Assembly: GCF_013373065.1 (NCBI RefSeq) | Contig: NZ_JABXIN010000011.1 | Coordinates: 62,001-126,000, forward strand | From: Algoriphagus sp. | Lineage (GTDB): Bacteria > Bacteroidota > Bacteroidia > Cytophagales > Cyclobacteriaceae | Length of the DNA: 64,000 bases | Direction of reading: 5' to 3' | Part shown: one piece after another, positions 37,291 through 46,289 of the stretch | Layout: each line of letters opens with the position of its first letter | Position numbering within the stretch: the first letter of the stretch is position 1 | Translations under genes and position numbers: made by a program | Notes under the pieces: generated by a model | Seen by the model: only the letters and a program-made list of their open reading frames with translations | Databases searched by the model: none | Told to the model about the DNA's origin: nothing

Positions 37291-40200
37291 ATGCAACTCA
37301 TGAAACGCGCCTATTTTTCATTTCTTTTATTGCTCGTTTGTGGGCTCTTGGCTTTCCTTCCAAATTCAGATTCAGAATTTCGGGTAAATCCATATCTCCA
37401 AGTCTTTGGTAATGGTGACTATCAAATAACCTTTTGGTCTACAGGCACTTCGACTGCAGAATTTATACTGATAGATGAAAATCAAAGCCCTATTTTAACT
37501 GAAAATCTGAATGGAGAGGTAGTTCCTGAAATCTACTATACGCAAGTTGAGAAAACTGAAAACATCAACGGTTTGACTCAAGGAAGTTGGCTTTTTCCTG
37601 ACGACACTTTCAAGTTTAAAATCGTACTAAGCGATTTGAAGCGGGACGCTGCCTATTCTTATCAGGTTAAGCTTGGAAATGAAACTTTTAAAAGTGGATT
37701 TACAACTGCACCTGATAAGAATAATTGGTCTTCAATCAGATTTATAGCTCTTTCAGATAGCGAAACAGAACCCTTAGGACGAGTCACTCGGAGAGCATGG
37801 TATCCTGCATCAATTAATTCTAGACCCGCCTCATTTTTCCAACCCTGGAAAGCGAAATTTGGGACTACCCTTGATCAAGGCTTTGAAATTTCCAATTATT
37901 CACTAACGGAAAAAGAAGGTTATGAATATAATCTTAGAGTAGTCAATGAACGGCTTCCCGATTTCATGTTGATGCCTGGGGACCTTGTCCAAGGAAGTGG
38001 ATATCAACCCGCTTGGGATGAGTTTTGGAGACATAATGCTGGAGAATACGATCAAGGCCTTTCAAAGTACCCCCTGATTCCGGCTTTAGGTAATTGGGAA
38101 AACTTTGGAGCCAAAAATGGTGGATATGGTACAAATGAGCGGGGTGAGTTTCTTCCTAAACTCGGGAGGGAGCGATTTCACGCTTATTTTGAAACCCCTT
38201 CAAATGACCCCCTCCAAAAACATCGGCAAAGTTATTATCGCGTGGATTATGGGCCAATTACGGTTTTGACCCTTGATTCATCTAATGGAACGCCAGATCA
38301 AAAGCGCTCTGATTTTCCTGCGGATCAAAAGCTCAAGAATCAGGAATTAACTGCCTTAGGAACAGATACTCAAGAGAACTATACACTTTCCCAATACCAA
38401 GCTGCAGGAGGAAATGATTTAAGTGGGTTTGGTCAGGGTACTCCGCAATATGAATGGTTGGTTTCCAATTTACAGGATGCTCAAGAAAGTAAACAGCTAG
38501 TTTTTGTCCAATTCCACCATATTCCTTATAGCTCAGGGGAACATGGTGTGCCTATTAATCATGAATTGGCTACTGGACAAGGGGGGATTCCGATGCGGGT
38601 TTTAAACCCAATTTTTGAAGAATATGGGGTGATTGCAGTATTTGCTGGTCATGACGAACTCTTTGAGCGATCCTTTGTCGATGAAAATCAAGATGGAAGC
38701 GGTGTTCTGTATTATGATGTTGGAGTTGCTGGTGATGGTATGAGGGGTGAAAAACGGAATTACCTTAAGAATCCTTTGGAATTGCTGAATTACAATTCCT
38801 TTAAAAAATGGACTGCTGATCAGAACGAGCCTGAACAGTGGGTTGAATCAGGCGGTAATCCAGTTTTATCCGATGGAGGAAAGCATTATGGGCATTTGGA
38901 AGTGAATGTCCAAAAGGTTTCAGAGAATGGAAAAGAATATGCTAAAATTGATTTTAGCCCCGTTTATATTTTTCCGGTCTTGGATCAGAATTACAATCTG
39001 CAATCTGTCGAACGTAGGGTGTACAATGACGAGGTTTCTTTGAAAGTTTTGCTTGCTGAAGAAAAGTTTGAACCAGTACTGAAAGAAAATGTCAAACTTT
39101 TTCTGGATAAAGATGGAAAGGCTTCTTTGAGTCCTGAAAAAGTTTTGGTTGAAGTTCCTGATGAAGATTTTTCTTTTGAATATTCTTCGGGTGAACAACT
39201 TGATTGTAGTGATTTGGGTGAACAAGAATTAATTGTGACATCCACCCGTAAATCCGATGGAGAAATATTTAAAGATACCACAAGCTTAAGTGTAATAGAT
39301 ACAATTGCTCCTTCATTAGAATACAAATCTGTGGTATATGAATTTGATCTAACAAAAGGAGAACTGTTTTTTGATGTGGAAGACTTCATGGTTTCTCCTC
39401 CAACTGATAATTGCAATAGCGAGTCAATAGAAGTGAAGTTGGACAAAGAATCAATTTCCTGTTCAGATTTAGATTCAGGTTCAGAAAACATTTCCATTGA
39501 GCTAGTTCTTACAGTCTCTGATGCTTCTGGAAATTCAAAAACGTACACTACCTCTGCCCTTGTAAATCTTGTAGAATCCCAGAAAGTAAGTCTTTCACCT
39601 ATAGGAAAGCTATATGAAGGTAGAAGTGTTGAACTGAAATTAGGGGAGGAGTTGGATTTCCAAGTGGTTGAATGGAGAAAAGGAACCAACCTAATTGAAG
39701 GAGAAAAAGGAAAGTTTATTTTGGTAGATTCTCCAGGTCAATATTTAGCAATTCTTGTTTTGGAAAATGGATGTTGGGTTGCTTCGGAGTCCATCTTGCT
39801 CGAATTGGAAGATTTACCTTTTCCAAGTGTGAAGGAATCTATTCAACTTAATTTAAACGCTGAAGGAATTGCTGTTTTAGATTATGAATCGGTTTTTGAA
39901 AGTTGGCCATTTGATAGTTCTGGATTGAATTTGGAGCTCTCAAAAACCCAATTTACCTGTTCTGACTTGGGAGAAAATATGGTCCAAATGATCATTTCTG
40001 ATGGAAATGGTACACAGTGGTCTTTTGATGTGGCTGTTTTGGTAGAGGATAAGGAAGGGCCAATGTTGGAAGTTCAGGATATTGAAATAGACTTAGATGT
40101 CAATTTGGGAAGTAAGTCAATTTCTACAGATGATTTGATTCTGAATTTGAGTGACAATTGTTCTGTCAAGGAAGTAAGTCTTAGCAAAGAAGAATTTACA

Positions 40201-41034
40201 TGCGAGGATATTGGAAAAGAAATTCCAGTGATTCTTCGCGCAATCGATCCATCTGGAAATGTTACAGAAGTGCAGGCTCTTGTAACTGTTAATAGATTTG
40301 AACAAACTCAAGTTACATTGACTGGGAATTTGGAGTTCTGTGAAGGGGAAGAATCCTCCCTTTCTGTTCAGGCATCAGGGGATTTTGAGGTAATTAGTTG
40401 GCTCAGAAATGGAAGTCCAATTCCGAATCAAAATGCTTCCAGTTTAGCATTGTCTGAAAGTGGAATTTATCAAGCCGTCATCAGGTATCAAGGAGGTTGC
40501 ATATCTGAGTCGGATGTGGTTGAAGTTAAGGTAAATCAGCTTCCAAAAGGTGAAATTGAAGTAAATGGAGATATTTTAATCGCTCCTGCCGGAGTGTTTG
40601 AATATCAATGGTACCGAAATGGAGAAATCATTCCAAATGCTACCGAATCTTCCTATCAAGTCAATTTAATGGGAGAGTATTCGGTTTTTTTAACAAATCA
40701 AGCGGGATGTACTGCTTTTATCGAGCCTGTGACATTAACAATAGCAGGTTTGGGAAGTAGACCGACCTTTGAAATTAAAACTATCCAGATATATCCCAAC
40801 CCGGCTAGTGAAACAGTAAAACTGGAGTTTCCAGATGATACTTCTCTGGAAGCAAATAACCTAACGATATATGGACCCGACGGTAAAAATCTTACTTCTC
40901 TGGTTCGAATCCTTAATTGGGGGGTAGGCAAGGCCGAATTGGAGATTAATTTATTGCCAGCTGGCCTATATTGGGTTCAACTTCCAAATGAAAACCAAAC
41001 GATTTACCAAGGAAAGTTGATAAAGGCTCACTGA
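37291..41034 (+). CDS. Giant T9SS-secreted purple-acid-phosphatase-like protein with Ig/HYR repeats
   Basis: 1247 residues. A signal sequence (MKRAYFSFLLLLVCGLLA) leads into a fibronectin-like PAP N-domain (FRVNPYLQVF...YQITFWSTGTSTAEF) and a metallophosphoesterase fold (~150-520). The metal motifs are changed: SDSE (Asp156, Glu158), GDLV (Asp231), GNWE (Asn268, Trp269 instead of the catalytic His), FHH (His409/410) and GHDE (His454, Glu456 instead of His). About three HYR/Ig-like repeats with CSDLG-type cysteines follow (640-1160), and a C-terminal domain IQIYPNPASETVKLEF marks T9SS export. Probably a cell-surface phosphoesterase or a binding relative. Confidence 0.85.
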   Translation: MQLMKRAYFSFLLLLVCGLLAFLPNSDSEFRVNPYLQVFGNGDYQITFWSTGTSTAEFILIDENQSPILTENLNGEVVPEIYYTQVEKTENINGLTQGSWLFPDDTFKFKIVLSDLKRDAAYSYQVKLGNETFKSGFTTAPDKNNWSSIRFIALSDSETEPLGRVTRRAWYPASINSRPASFFQPWKAKFGTTLDQGFEISNYSLTEKEGYEYNLRVVNERLPDFMLMPGDLVQGSGYQPAWDEFWRHNAGEYDQGLSKYPLIPALGNWENFGAKNGGYGTNERGEFLPKLGRERFHAYFETPSNDPLQKHRQSYYRVDYGPITVLTLDSSNGTPDQKRSDFPADQKLKNQELTALGTDTQENYTLSQYQAAGGNDLSGFGQGTPQYEWLVSNLQDAQESKQLVFVQFHHIPYSSGEHGVPINHELATGQGGIPMRVLNPIFEEYGVIAVFAGHDELFERSFVDENQDGSGVLYYDVGVAGDGMRGEKRNYLKNPLELLNYNSFKKWTADQNEPEQWVESGGNPVLSDGGKHYGHLEVNVQKVSENGKEYAKIDFSPVYIFPVLDQNYNLQSVERRVYNDEVSLKVLLAEEKFEPVLKENVKLFLDKDGKASLSPEKVLVEVPDEDFSFEYSSGEQLDCSDLGEQELIVTSTRKSDGEIFKDTTSLSVIDTIAPSLEYKSVVYEFDLTKGELFFDVEDFMVSPPTDNCNSESIEVKLDKESISCSDLDSGSENISIELVLTVSDASGNSKTYTTSALVNLVESQKVSLSPIGKLYEGRSVELKLGEELDFQVVEWRKGTNLIEGEKGKFILVDSPGQYLAILVLENGCWVASESILLELEDLPFPSVKESIQLNLNAEGIAVLDYESVFESWPFDSSGLNLELSKTQFTCSDLGENMVQMIISDGNGTQWSFDVAVLVEDKEGPMLEVQDIEIDLDVNLGSKSISTDDLILNLSDNCSVKEVSLSKEEFTCEDIGKEIPVILRAIDPSGNVTEVQALVTVNRFEQTQVTLTGNLEFCEGEESSLSVQASGDFEVISWLRNGSPIPNQNASSLALSESGIYQAVIRYQGGCISESDVVEVKVNQLPKGEIEVNGDILIAPAGVFEYQWYRNGEIIPNATESSYQVNLMGEYSVFLTNQAGCTAFIEPVTLTIAGLGSRPTFEIKTIQIYPNPASETVKLEFPDDTSLEANNLTIYGPDGKNLTSLVRILNWGVGKAELEINLLPAGLYWVQLPNENQTIYQGKLIKAH

Positions 41035-41060
41035 GAATGATTTTAGGAATTTAAGGCAAT

Positions 41061-41096
41061 AAAAAAGGTTCATGATATTTTTCATGAACCTTTTTT
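41061..41096. terminator. Bidirectional Rho-independent terminator
   Basis: 15-bp stem AAAAAAGGTTCATGA/TCATGAACCTTTTTT with a 6-base loop; A and T runs on both sides serve both the giant + strand gene and the convergent gcdH gene. Confidence 0.9.
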
Positions 41097-41114
41097 ATCA
41101 CCGTCTCTCTTTTT

Positions 41115-42320
41115 CTATTTGAATGCAGGAATACCCGTGATTTCATTTCCCAAAATCAGCAAATGAATATCATGGGTGCCTTCGTAAGTAATTACGGATT
41201 CTAAGTTCATCATATGACGCATGATAGGATACTCTCCGGTAATTCCCATTCCACCGTGGATTTGACGAGCTTCTCGGGCAATAGTTAAGGCCATTTCAAC
41301 ATTGTTTCGTTTGGCCATGGAAATGTGGACTGTCTTTGCTTTTCCTTCATTCATCATTTTACCAACCTTCCAGGCGAGCAATTGTGCTTTTGTGATTTCA
41401 GTTAGCATTTCGGAAAGTTTCTTCTGCACCAACTGAAAGCTAGCAATCGGCTTGTCAAATTGGATTCGTTCTGCTGCATATTTACGTGCTGATTCATAGC
41501 AATCCATTGCTGCACCGATCACTCCCCAAGCTATTCCATAGCGAGCAGAATCCAAGCACATCAAAGGAGCACCCAAACCGGACTTTCCTGGAAGGAGGTT
41601 TTCTTTTGGGACCTTGACATTATCAAATACCAATTCACCGGTACATGAAGCTCGTAAAGACCATTTGTTGTGAGTCTCAGGGGTAGAAAAGCCTTCCATG
41701 CCACGCTCGACAATCAGGCCGTGAATTCTGCCTTCCTCATTTTTGGCCCATACTACGGCAATATCAGCTTTTGGGGAATTGGAAATCCACATTTTAGCAC
41801 CGTTCAATAAGTAGTGATCCCCCATGTCTTTGAAGTTGGTGACCATACCGGAAGGATTTGAACCGTGGTCAGGTTCGGTTAAGCCAAAGCATCCAAGCAT
41901 TTCACCGGAGGCTAATTTTGGAAGGTATTTTTTGCGTTGTTCTTCAGAACCAAATTTATAAATCGGGTACATAACCAAAGAACCTTGCACTGAAGCTGTT
42001 GAGCGCATACCAGAATCTCCTCGCTCAATCTCTTGCATGATGAGGCCATAAGAAATGTAATCCAATCCACCTCCTCCATATTCTTCGGGGATTTGTGGAC
42101 CGAATGCTCCCACTTCACCAAATTTTTTCACAATGGATTCAGGGAAATATGCGTTTTGTGCCCAAGATTCGATGTATGGGGATATTTCTTTTTTCACAAA
42201 GTCACGAATGGTACTTCGAATCAATAGGTGCTCCTCCGTCATTAGATCATCAATATTTAAAAAATCTACTCCCTCAAATGTATCCTGCTTTAGCGATTTT
42301 TGGATTTCTACAGCCTGCAT
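41115..42320 (-). CDS. gcdH: Glutaryl-CoA dehydrogenase
   Basis: 401 residues. FAD enzyme that oxidatively decarboxylates glutaryl-CoA to crotonyl-CoA in lysine/tryptophan breakdown. The GCDH-specific substrate pair Arg106-Ser107 is present (SGMRSTASVQGSLVM), as are LGCFGLTEPDHGSNPSGM, KRNNVEMALTIAR and the catalytic Glu380 in ITYEGTHDIH. From memory it aligns with human GCDH over nearly its whole length. It is divergent from the tryptophan dioxygenase gene, sharing a 116-base promoter region, which suggests a common tryptophan catabolism role. Confidence 0.92.
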   Translation of the reverse strand: MQAVEIQKSLKQDTFEGVDFLNIDDLMTEEHLLIRSTIRDFVKKEISPYIESWAQNAYFPESIVKKFGEVGAFGPQIPEEYGGGGLDYISYGLIMQEIERGDSGMRSTASVQGSLVMYPIYKFGSEEQRKKYLPKLASGEMLGCFGLTEPDHGSNPSGMVTNFKDMGDHYLLNGAKMWISNSPKADIAVVWAKNEEGRIHGLIVERGMEGFSTPETHNKWSLRASCTGELVFDNVKVPKENLLPGKSGLGAPLMCLDSARYGIAWGVIGAAMDCYESARKYAAERIQFDKPIASFQLVQKKLSEMLTEITKAQLLAWKVGKMMNEGKAKTVHISMAKRNNVEMALTIAREARQIHGGMGITGEYPIMRHMMNLESVITYEGTHDIHLLILGNEITGIPAFK

Positions 42321-42436
42321 GTGTTTTTTTGGTTTATTGAATTGAATCAGTGATTTTTGTTGCTAACAAATCCCAGCACCTTTCGAAATAAATAGATCGG
42401 GGGGTAAAAAACTATCATTTTTGATAAAATTTAGAG

Positions 42437-43396
42437 ATGGAAAACCCCCAATTTGACCCCCGGATTCTTGAGAAAATTAAGCAGCTTGAAGAAAAGTTTA
42501 AAGCCTCTGGTCAAGACATGTTGTCTTATCTGGAAGGGCTTTTATATGCCGATTACTTAACCTATTGGGAGTATATCAATTTGGATGTATTGCTTTCCCT
42601 TCAACAGCCCAAAACAAGCTTTAAGGACGAAAGGATTTTTATCATCTATCATCAAATTACCGAACTCTATTTCAAATTGATAATTTCTGAGATGGAGCAG
42701 ATTTCGGATGAAGAACCACTTTCAGAGGACTTTTTCAAGACCCGATTGGGACGAATTCTAATGTATTTCGATCATTTGATCAGTTCTTTTGCGATGATGT
42801 GGAAAGGAATGGAGCGAGAGCAATTTTTGAAATTCCGTATGTCTTTGTTGCCATCCTCAGGATTTCAAAGTGCACAGTATCGGGAAATAGAACTAATGGC
42901 CACAGATGCCTATCATTTAGTTACTCTGAATGATCGAAAAGACTTTGATTACCATTCTCCTGCTGATGATATTTTCGAGCATTTGTATTGGCAGCGCGGT
43001 GCAATTGAGTTGGCTTCAGGTCAAAAAACTTTAACCCTCAAAAACTTCAATTTGAAATACGGAAAGAGATTGAAGGAATTGATTGATGGATATAGACGTA
43101 AAAATATCTGGCGACGATATATGGAACTGGAAAATCCATCCGAAGAATTGACCGAATTGATGAAGCAATTTGATCTGAAGGCGAATGTTTTTTGGCCTTT
43201 GGCGCATTACAAATCTGCGGTGCGCTACCTTCAACGTGATCCGGTTGATATTGCGGCTACAGGCGGAACCAACTGGCAGAAGTACTTACCTCCACGTTTT
43301 CAGAAAGTAATTTTCTTTCCTGAGCTTTGGACGGAAAAGGAACAAGAAGAATGGGGCAAAGGCTGGGTCGTAAAGGAAATTTTTGGTGAAGAATAA
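42437..43396 (+). CDS. kynA: Tryptophan 2,3-dioxygenase family protein
   Basis: 319 residues. Heme dioxygenase that opens the indole ring to N-formylkynurenine. TDO block: YADYLTYWEYINLDVLLSLQQPK, IIYHQITELYFKLIISEME, FRMSLLPSSGFQSAQYREIE, the likely proximal heme ligand His257 (AHYKSAVRYL) and the ATGGTNWQKYLPP loop. Typical TDO length is 280-300; this is slightly longer at the C-terminus (FPELWTEKEQEEWGKGW). Divergent from gcdH and convergent with the M19-like gene. The remaining kynurenine genes are not in the window. Confidence 0.88.
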   Translation: MENPQFDPRILEKIKQLEEKFKASGQDMLSYLEGLLYADYLTYWEYINLDVLLSLQQPKTSFKDERIFIIYHQITELYFKLIISEMEQISDEEPLSEDFFKTRLGRILMYFDHLISSFAMMWKGMEREQFLKFRMSLLPSSGFQSAQYREIELMATDAYHLVTLNDRKDFDYHSPADDIFEHLYWQRGAIELASGQKTLTLKNFNLKYGKRLKELIDGYRRKNIWRRYMELENPSEELTELMKQFDLKANVFWPLAHYKSAVRYLQRDPVDIAATGGTNWQKYLPPRFQKVIFFPELWTEKEQEEWGKGWVVKEIFGEE

Positions 43397-43414
43397 GGAG
43401 TGTTCCCAATGCAA

Positions 43415-45022
43415 TTATTTTGGGTAATTCTCTTTTACAAAATCTGATGCATTGTTAAAACAAAAATCTTCCACTGCTTTTTGTACCTCTTCGTGTGAAT
43501 TCAGATGAGCTAAGTGGGCCTTTCCACCATCCAATCTTGCCCTTTCTATTTCAGCTATTAGTTGATTACTAAATGAATTAAATTCCAGTGCAGTAGGGAA
43601 GGGGTCTATTGGATCAATGAGCCCTTCAAAATCTGTCCCAATGGTAATGGATTTCCAGATTTGCCCTTTTTCAGACTCAGATAAATTGGGATTGGTATAC
43701 GCACTATTGAGTACTGCCTCAATATTTTCCCAAATAAGCTGAATTCCATTGCGTTTGGAATTGTTTTTCAAATCATCCTTGGTAATCCCAAGGATTCGTT
43801 GATCAAAGGACAGACCAAACATTCCTTTGGTTTTAACAATCAGTTCGATATCCTCATCACACATATTGATATTCCAGGCATTGAATTTCCCGCTAGGATC
43901 GGTGTAATCGTCTTTTTCTTTTTCCTGCAACTCAATATGCTGATCAAGTGTAGCAATTCCGGAATAACCACAATGGGAAGCGATTACTGGAATACGATCC
44001 CCTTTTTCAAGACATTTTCTGATTAAGTTATAATACTCCTTTCGGGATCGAGCGCTCATGTGCTTTACATCAATCAAAATTCGGTAGCCGAGTGAATCAT
44101 CTCGGTTTAAGTCCCGATCCAGAGCCAGTAATTCCTTAAGTATTCTTCTTCCGTCATTATTAAATCCTGCATTCATCCGTTTGGACTGGTCCATCAGAAT
44201 TTTACCCATTCCTGGGATGGAATGAGCATGACCGCAAAGATGATTGTCAAAATGGTGGGCAAAGGTGATAAAGAAGATTGGTGCCTCCCAGTTCTGTTTG
44301 ATTTCCTGTACACGATCGGAAATTTCCTCGATGGACTGTACTCGATCCGTTCCCAAAGCATGAGCGCCTTCAATCGTTAAAATCATCGTGATTTCTGAAT
44401 CATCTTCTATCGATTGATTTAATTCCGATTTGTTTTTGGGGACGCGGTAACAGGCATCTTTGGCCTGATAGGAGCGGGGATGCTGGCTGGCAAATTTTCG
44501 AGCCAAACGTTCTTCTCGGAGAAATGCTTTGGGAACGTGAATTTCATTTTTTCGAATCCGCTTGCCGGAATCCATCAAGACAAAATCCCGCTCTCGCTGT
44601 AAAGATTCCCAGTAATCGTAATCTTCAGATTGGAAATAATCCACGACTTTGTCCGGGATTCGCATATAAGCTGTTTGTAATAAATCCCTTCGAAGGCCCT
44701 TGGACCCCAAGATGGCTGATGTCAAAAAACGAAACCATTTGTCTTTTCCGATTTTTGGGTCTATCCCTTGGACAAATTGTCTTTCGAGGGGATATAAAGA
44801 ATTAAAGGTTAGTCTGAGATTGGAGTTCCAGCATTTTACCAAATCAATTTGGCTATAGCTCGCGCCCATTTTTCCCATTTGGTGATTTCGATGATTAGAA
44901 GCTATGACCGTCCAGGGGCTAAACTCTTCTTTCCTTCGAAATTTTTTTTCCTTCTCCTGCATGTGGAAATGAGCTCGCATATGATTGTGACAATGCAAGT
45001 CAGAAAATTTGCGCTTTCCCAT
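43415..45022 (-). CDS. Membrane-dipeptidase-like (M19) amidohydrolase without signal peptide
   Basis: 535 residues, longer than typical M19 proteins (350-400). Renal-dipeptidase-like metal set: DLHCH (His10 and His12, the second replacing the usual Asp), Glu218 in TIEGAHALG, FITFAHHFDN (256-260), His321 in IDVKHMS, His350 in IASHCGYSG and Asp in IGTDFEGL near the C-terminus. Residues 20-205 are a large insert with no clear domain. No signal peptide, unlike most M19 enzymes, so the site of action is probably cytosolic. It lies 2 bases after the alpha/beta hydrolase gene in one transcript; substrate unknown. Confidence 0.8.
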   Translation of the reverse strand: MGKRKFSDLHCHNHMRAHFHMQEKEKKFRRKEEFSPWTVIASNHRNHQMGKMGASYSQIDLVKCWNSNLRLTFNSLYPLERQFVQGIDPKIGKDKWFRFLTSAILGSKGLRRDLLQTAYMRIPDKVVDYFQSEDYDYWESLQRERDFVLMDSGKRIRKNEIHVPKAFLREERLARKFASQHPRSYQAKDACYRVPKNKSELNQSIEDDSEITMILTIEGAHALGTDRVQSIEEISDRVQEIKQNWEAPIFFITFAHHFDNHLCGHAHSIPGMGKILMDQSKRMNAGFNNDGRRILKELLALDRDLNRDDSLGYRILIDVKHMSARSRKEYYNLIRKCLEKGDRIPVIASHCGYSGIATLDQHIELQEKEKDDYTDPSGKFNAWNINMCDEDIELIVKTKGMFGLSFDQRILGITKDDLKNNSKRNGIQLIWENIEAVLNSAYTNPNLSESEKGQIWKSITIGTDFEGLIDPIDPFPTALEFNSFSNQLIAEIERARLDGGKAHLAHLNSHEEVQKAVEDFCFNNASDFVKENYPK

Positions 45023-45024
45023 AA

Positions 45025-46095
45025 TTACATGCTAAAAATTGAATTACCACCTTTCATGACTTCAATGATATCATCCACAACCGTTGGGGAATTGTAGTAA
45101 TACCAATGATGAACTGTGTCGTTTAAAATACCTTTATCATCCTCGATATCGGTCACATTGCATTGGTAGATATCATCAGCCAAACTCACGGAGTTTTTAG
45201 CTCCCCATCTTCCCAAGCGATTAAAGGCATTTTTGGTTAATTCGGAGATTCCAAGCGCTTGGTCTTTGTTGTGATAATAAACATGTACTCGCTCTCCGAA
45301 ATCAATCAATCGATAAAGTGGGTTGGGTCGCTCTAAGGCATAGTAATCGATATCTGCACCTACAAGGAGTATTTCACCGAAAATGGAGTTGATTTCTAAG
45401 CCAACATCCTGAACGCCTTTGACCATATTCTCCAATACTCGATTCCCCATACTATGACACATGAGATGGATTTTTTGGTCACAGAGTGGCTTTCGTTCTT
45501 CGACAAATTTCTTTTTGAAAAATTCTCGTAATGAAGCCATGGATCTTGCCAAAGCAAAACCAGACTGCATGGCATCATAAGCATCCGATCGATATTTAAG
45601 CAATTTCTTTTTGGCAGGCCAAGTGAATAATACCAAATGCTTGATGGTAGAATCCTCTGGCTCCACGTATTTTCTATGGAGTTCACAAAGGGTTTGCATG
45701 GCAGTCTCCAAATCGGATTTAAAGCCATGTACAAAAACCATAATGTCTTCTGATATTCTGATATGATCTCCACCTGGGGTCTTTTTGCTGGCTTTTATTC
45801 CTGACTCATAAAGCTCATTGAATATGTGTGTAGATGGGAATTTAGCCTTATTGACATCCTTGTCATCCGCATAGTTGGCAAGAAGGGCTTCATCTACCTC
45901 AGGGATGATTTGAATGGAAAAGTCTTGGAGCTTTTTGGCTTTTTTAGGTTCAAAACTTACGGTTCCATAGCGGAGATTATGACGAGCTTCCTCATCGCCA
46001 TCTTTTCGCATGAATTCCGTTTCATTCACAGATATGTAGTTTTTACTTTTTCTGGAAGTGACTTCCCTGTTAGTAATGATGTAGTGGGTAACCAT
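45025..46095 (-). CDS. DUF900-like alpha/beta hydrolase
   Basis: 356 residues, no signal peptide. The first ~115 residues are a separate polar part (VSFEPKKAKKLQDFSIQIIPEV). The core then shows VFVHGFKSDLETAM (oxyanion region, His123-Gly124), HLVLFTWPAK and nucleophile Ser215 in LMCHSMGNRVLENM. Asp near VGADIDYYALER and a late His (VHHWYY) could complete a triad. The CHSMGN and HGF forms resemble DUF900-type esterases. First gene of a two-gene operon with the M19-like enzyme; the two might act on one substrate. Confidence 0.8.
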   Translation of the reverse strand: MVTHYIITNREVTSRKSKNYISVNETEFMRKDGDEEARHNLRYGTVSFEPKKAKKLQDFSIQIIPEVDEALLANYADDKDVNKAKFPSTHIFNELYESGIKASKKTPGGDHIRISEDIMVFVHGFKSDLETAMQTLCELHRKYVEPEDSTIKHLVLFTWPAKKKLLKYRSDAYDAMQSGFALARSMASLREFFKKKFVEERKPLCDQKIHLMCHSMGNRVLENMVKGVQDVGLEINSIFGEILLVGADIDYYALERPNPLYRLIDFGERVHVYYHNKDQALGISELTKNAFNRLGRWGAKNSVSLADDIYQCNVTDIEDDKGILNDTVHHWYYYNSPTVVDDIIEVMKGGNSIFSM

Positions 46096-46257
46096 GATGA
46101 AAGAGATTTTAAGGGTTAAAAATGATTCAATTTTCAGTTGCTCTTGAATGGACTGAAATAAAAATCCTACTTAATTTTAAAAATAATTGCCTGATTTACA
46201 AATGTTTTGACTTCAGATGTATTTGCAGTTATGGCAACTCATCAAGCAAAAAAGAAA

Positions 46258-46284
46258 AAGGCCTTGGGTTTTACCAAGGCCTTT
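46258..46284 (-). terminator. Rho-independent terminator (- strand)
   Basis: 11-bp stem AAAGGCCTTGG/CCAAGGCCTTT with a 6-base loop, followed on the - strand by TTTCTTTTTT, 5 bases after the ggt stop. Confidence 0.85.
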
Positions 46285-46289
46285 AATGT

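Noticed and set aside
38991-39689. 232-residue - strand frame opposite the giant phosphoesterase gene
   Set aside because: Serine-rich shadow translation of the HYR-repeat region; no start context or domain.
42413-42426. Short palindrome TATCATTTTTGATA before the tryptophan dioxygenase start
   Set aside because: Only 5-bp arms in an AT-rich region; too weak to list as an operator, mentioned only as context for the divergent pair.
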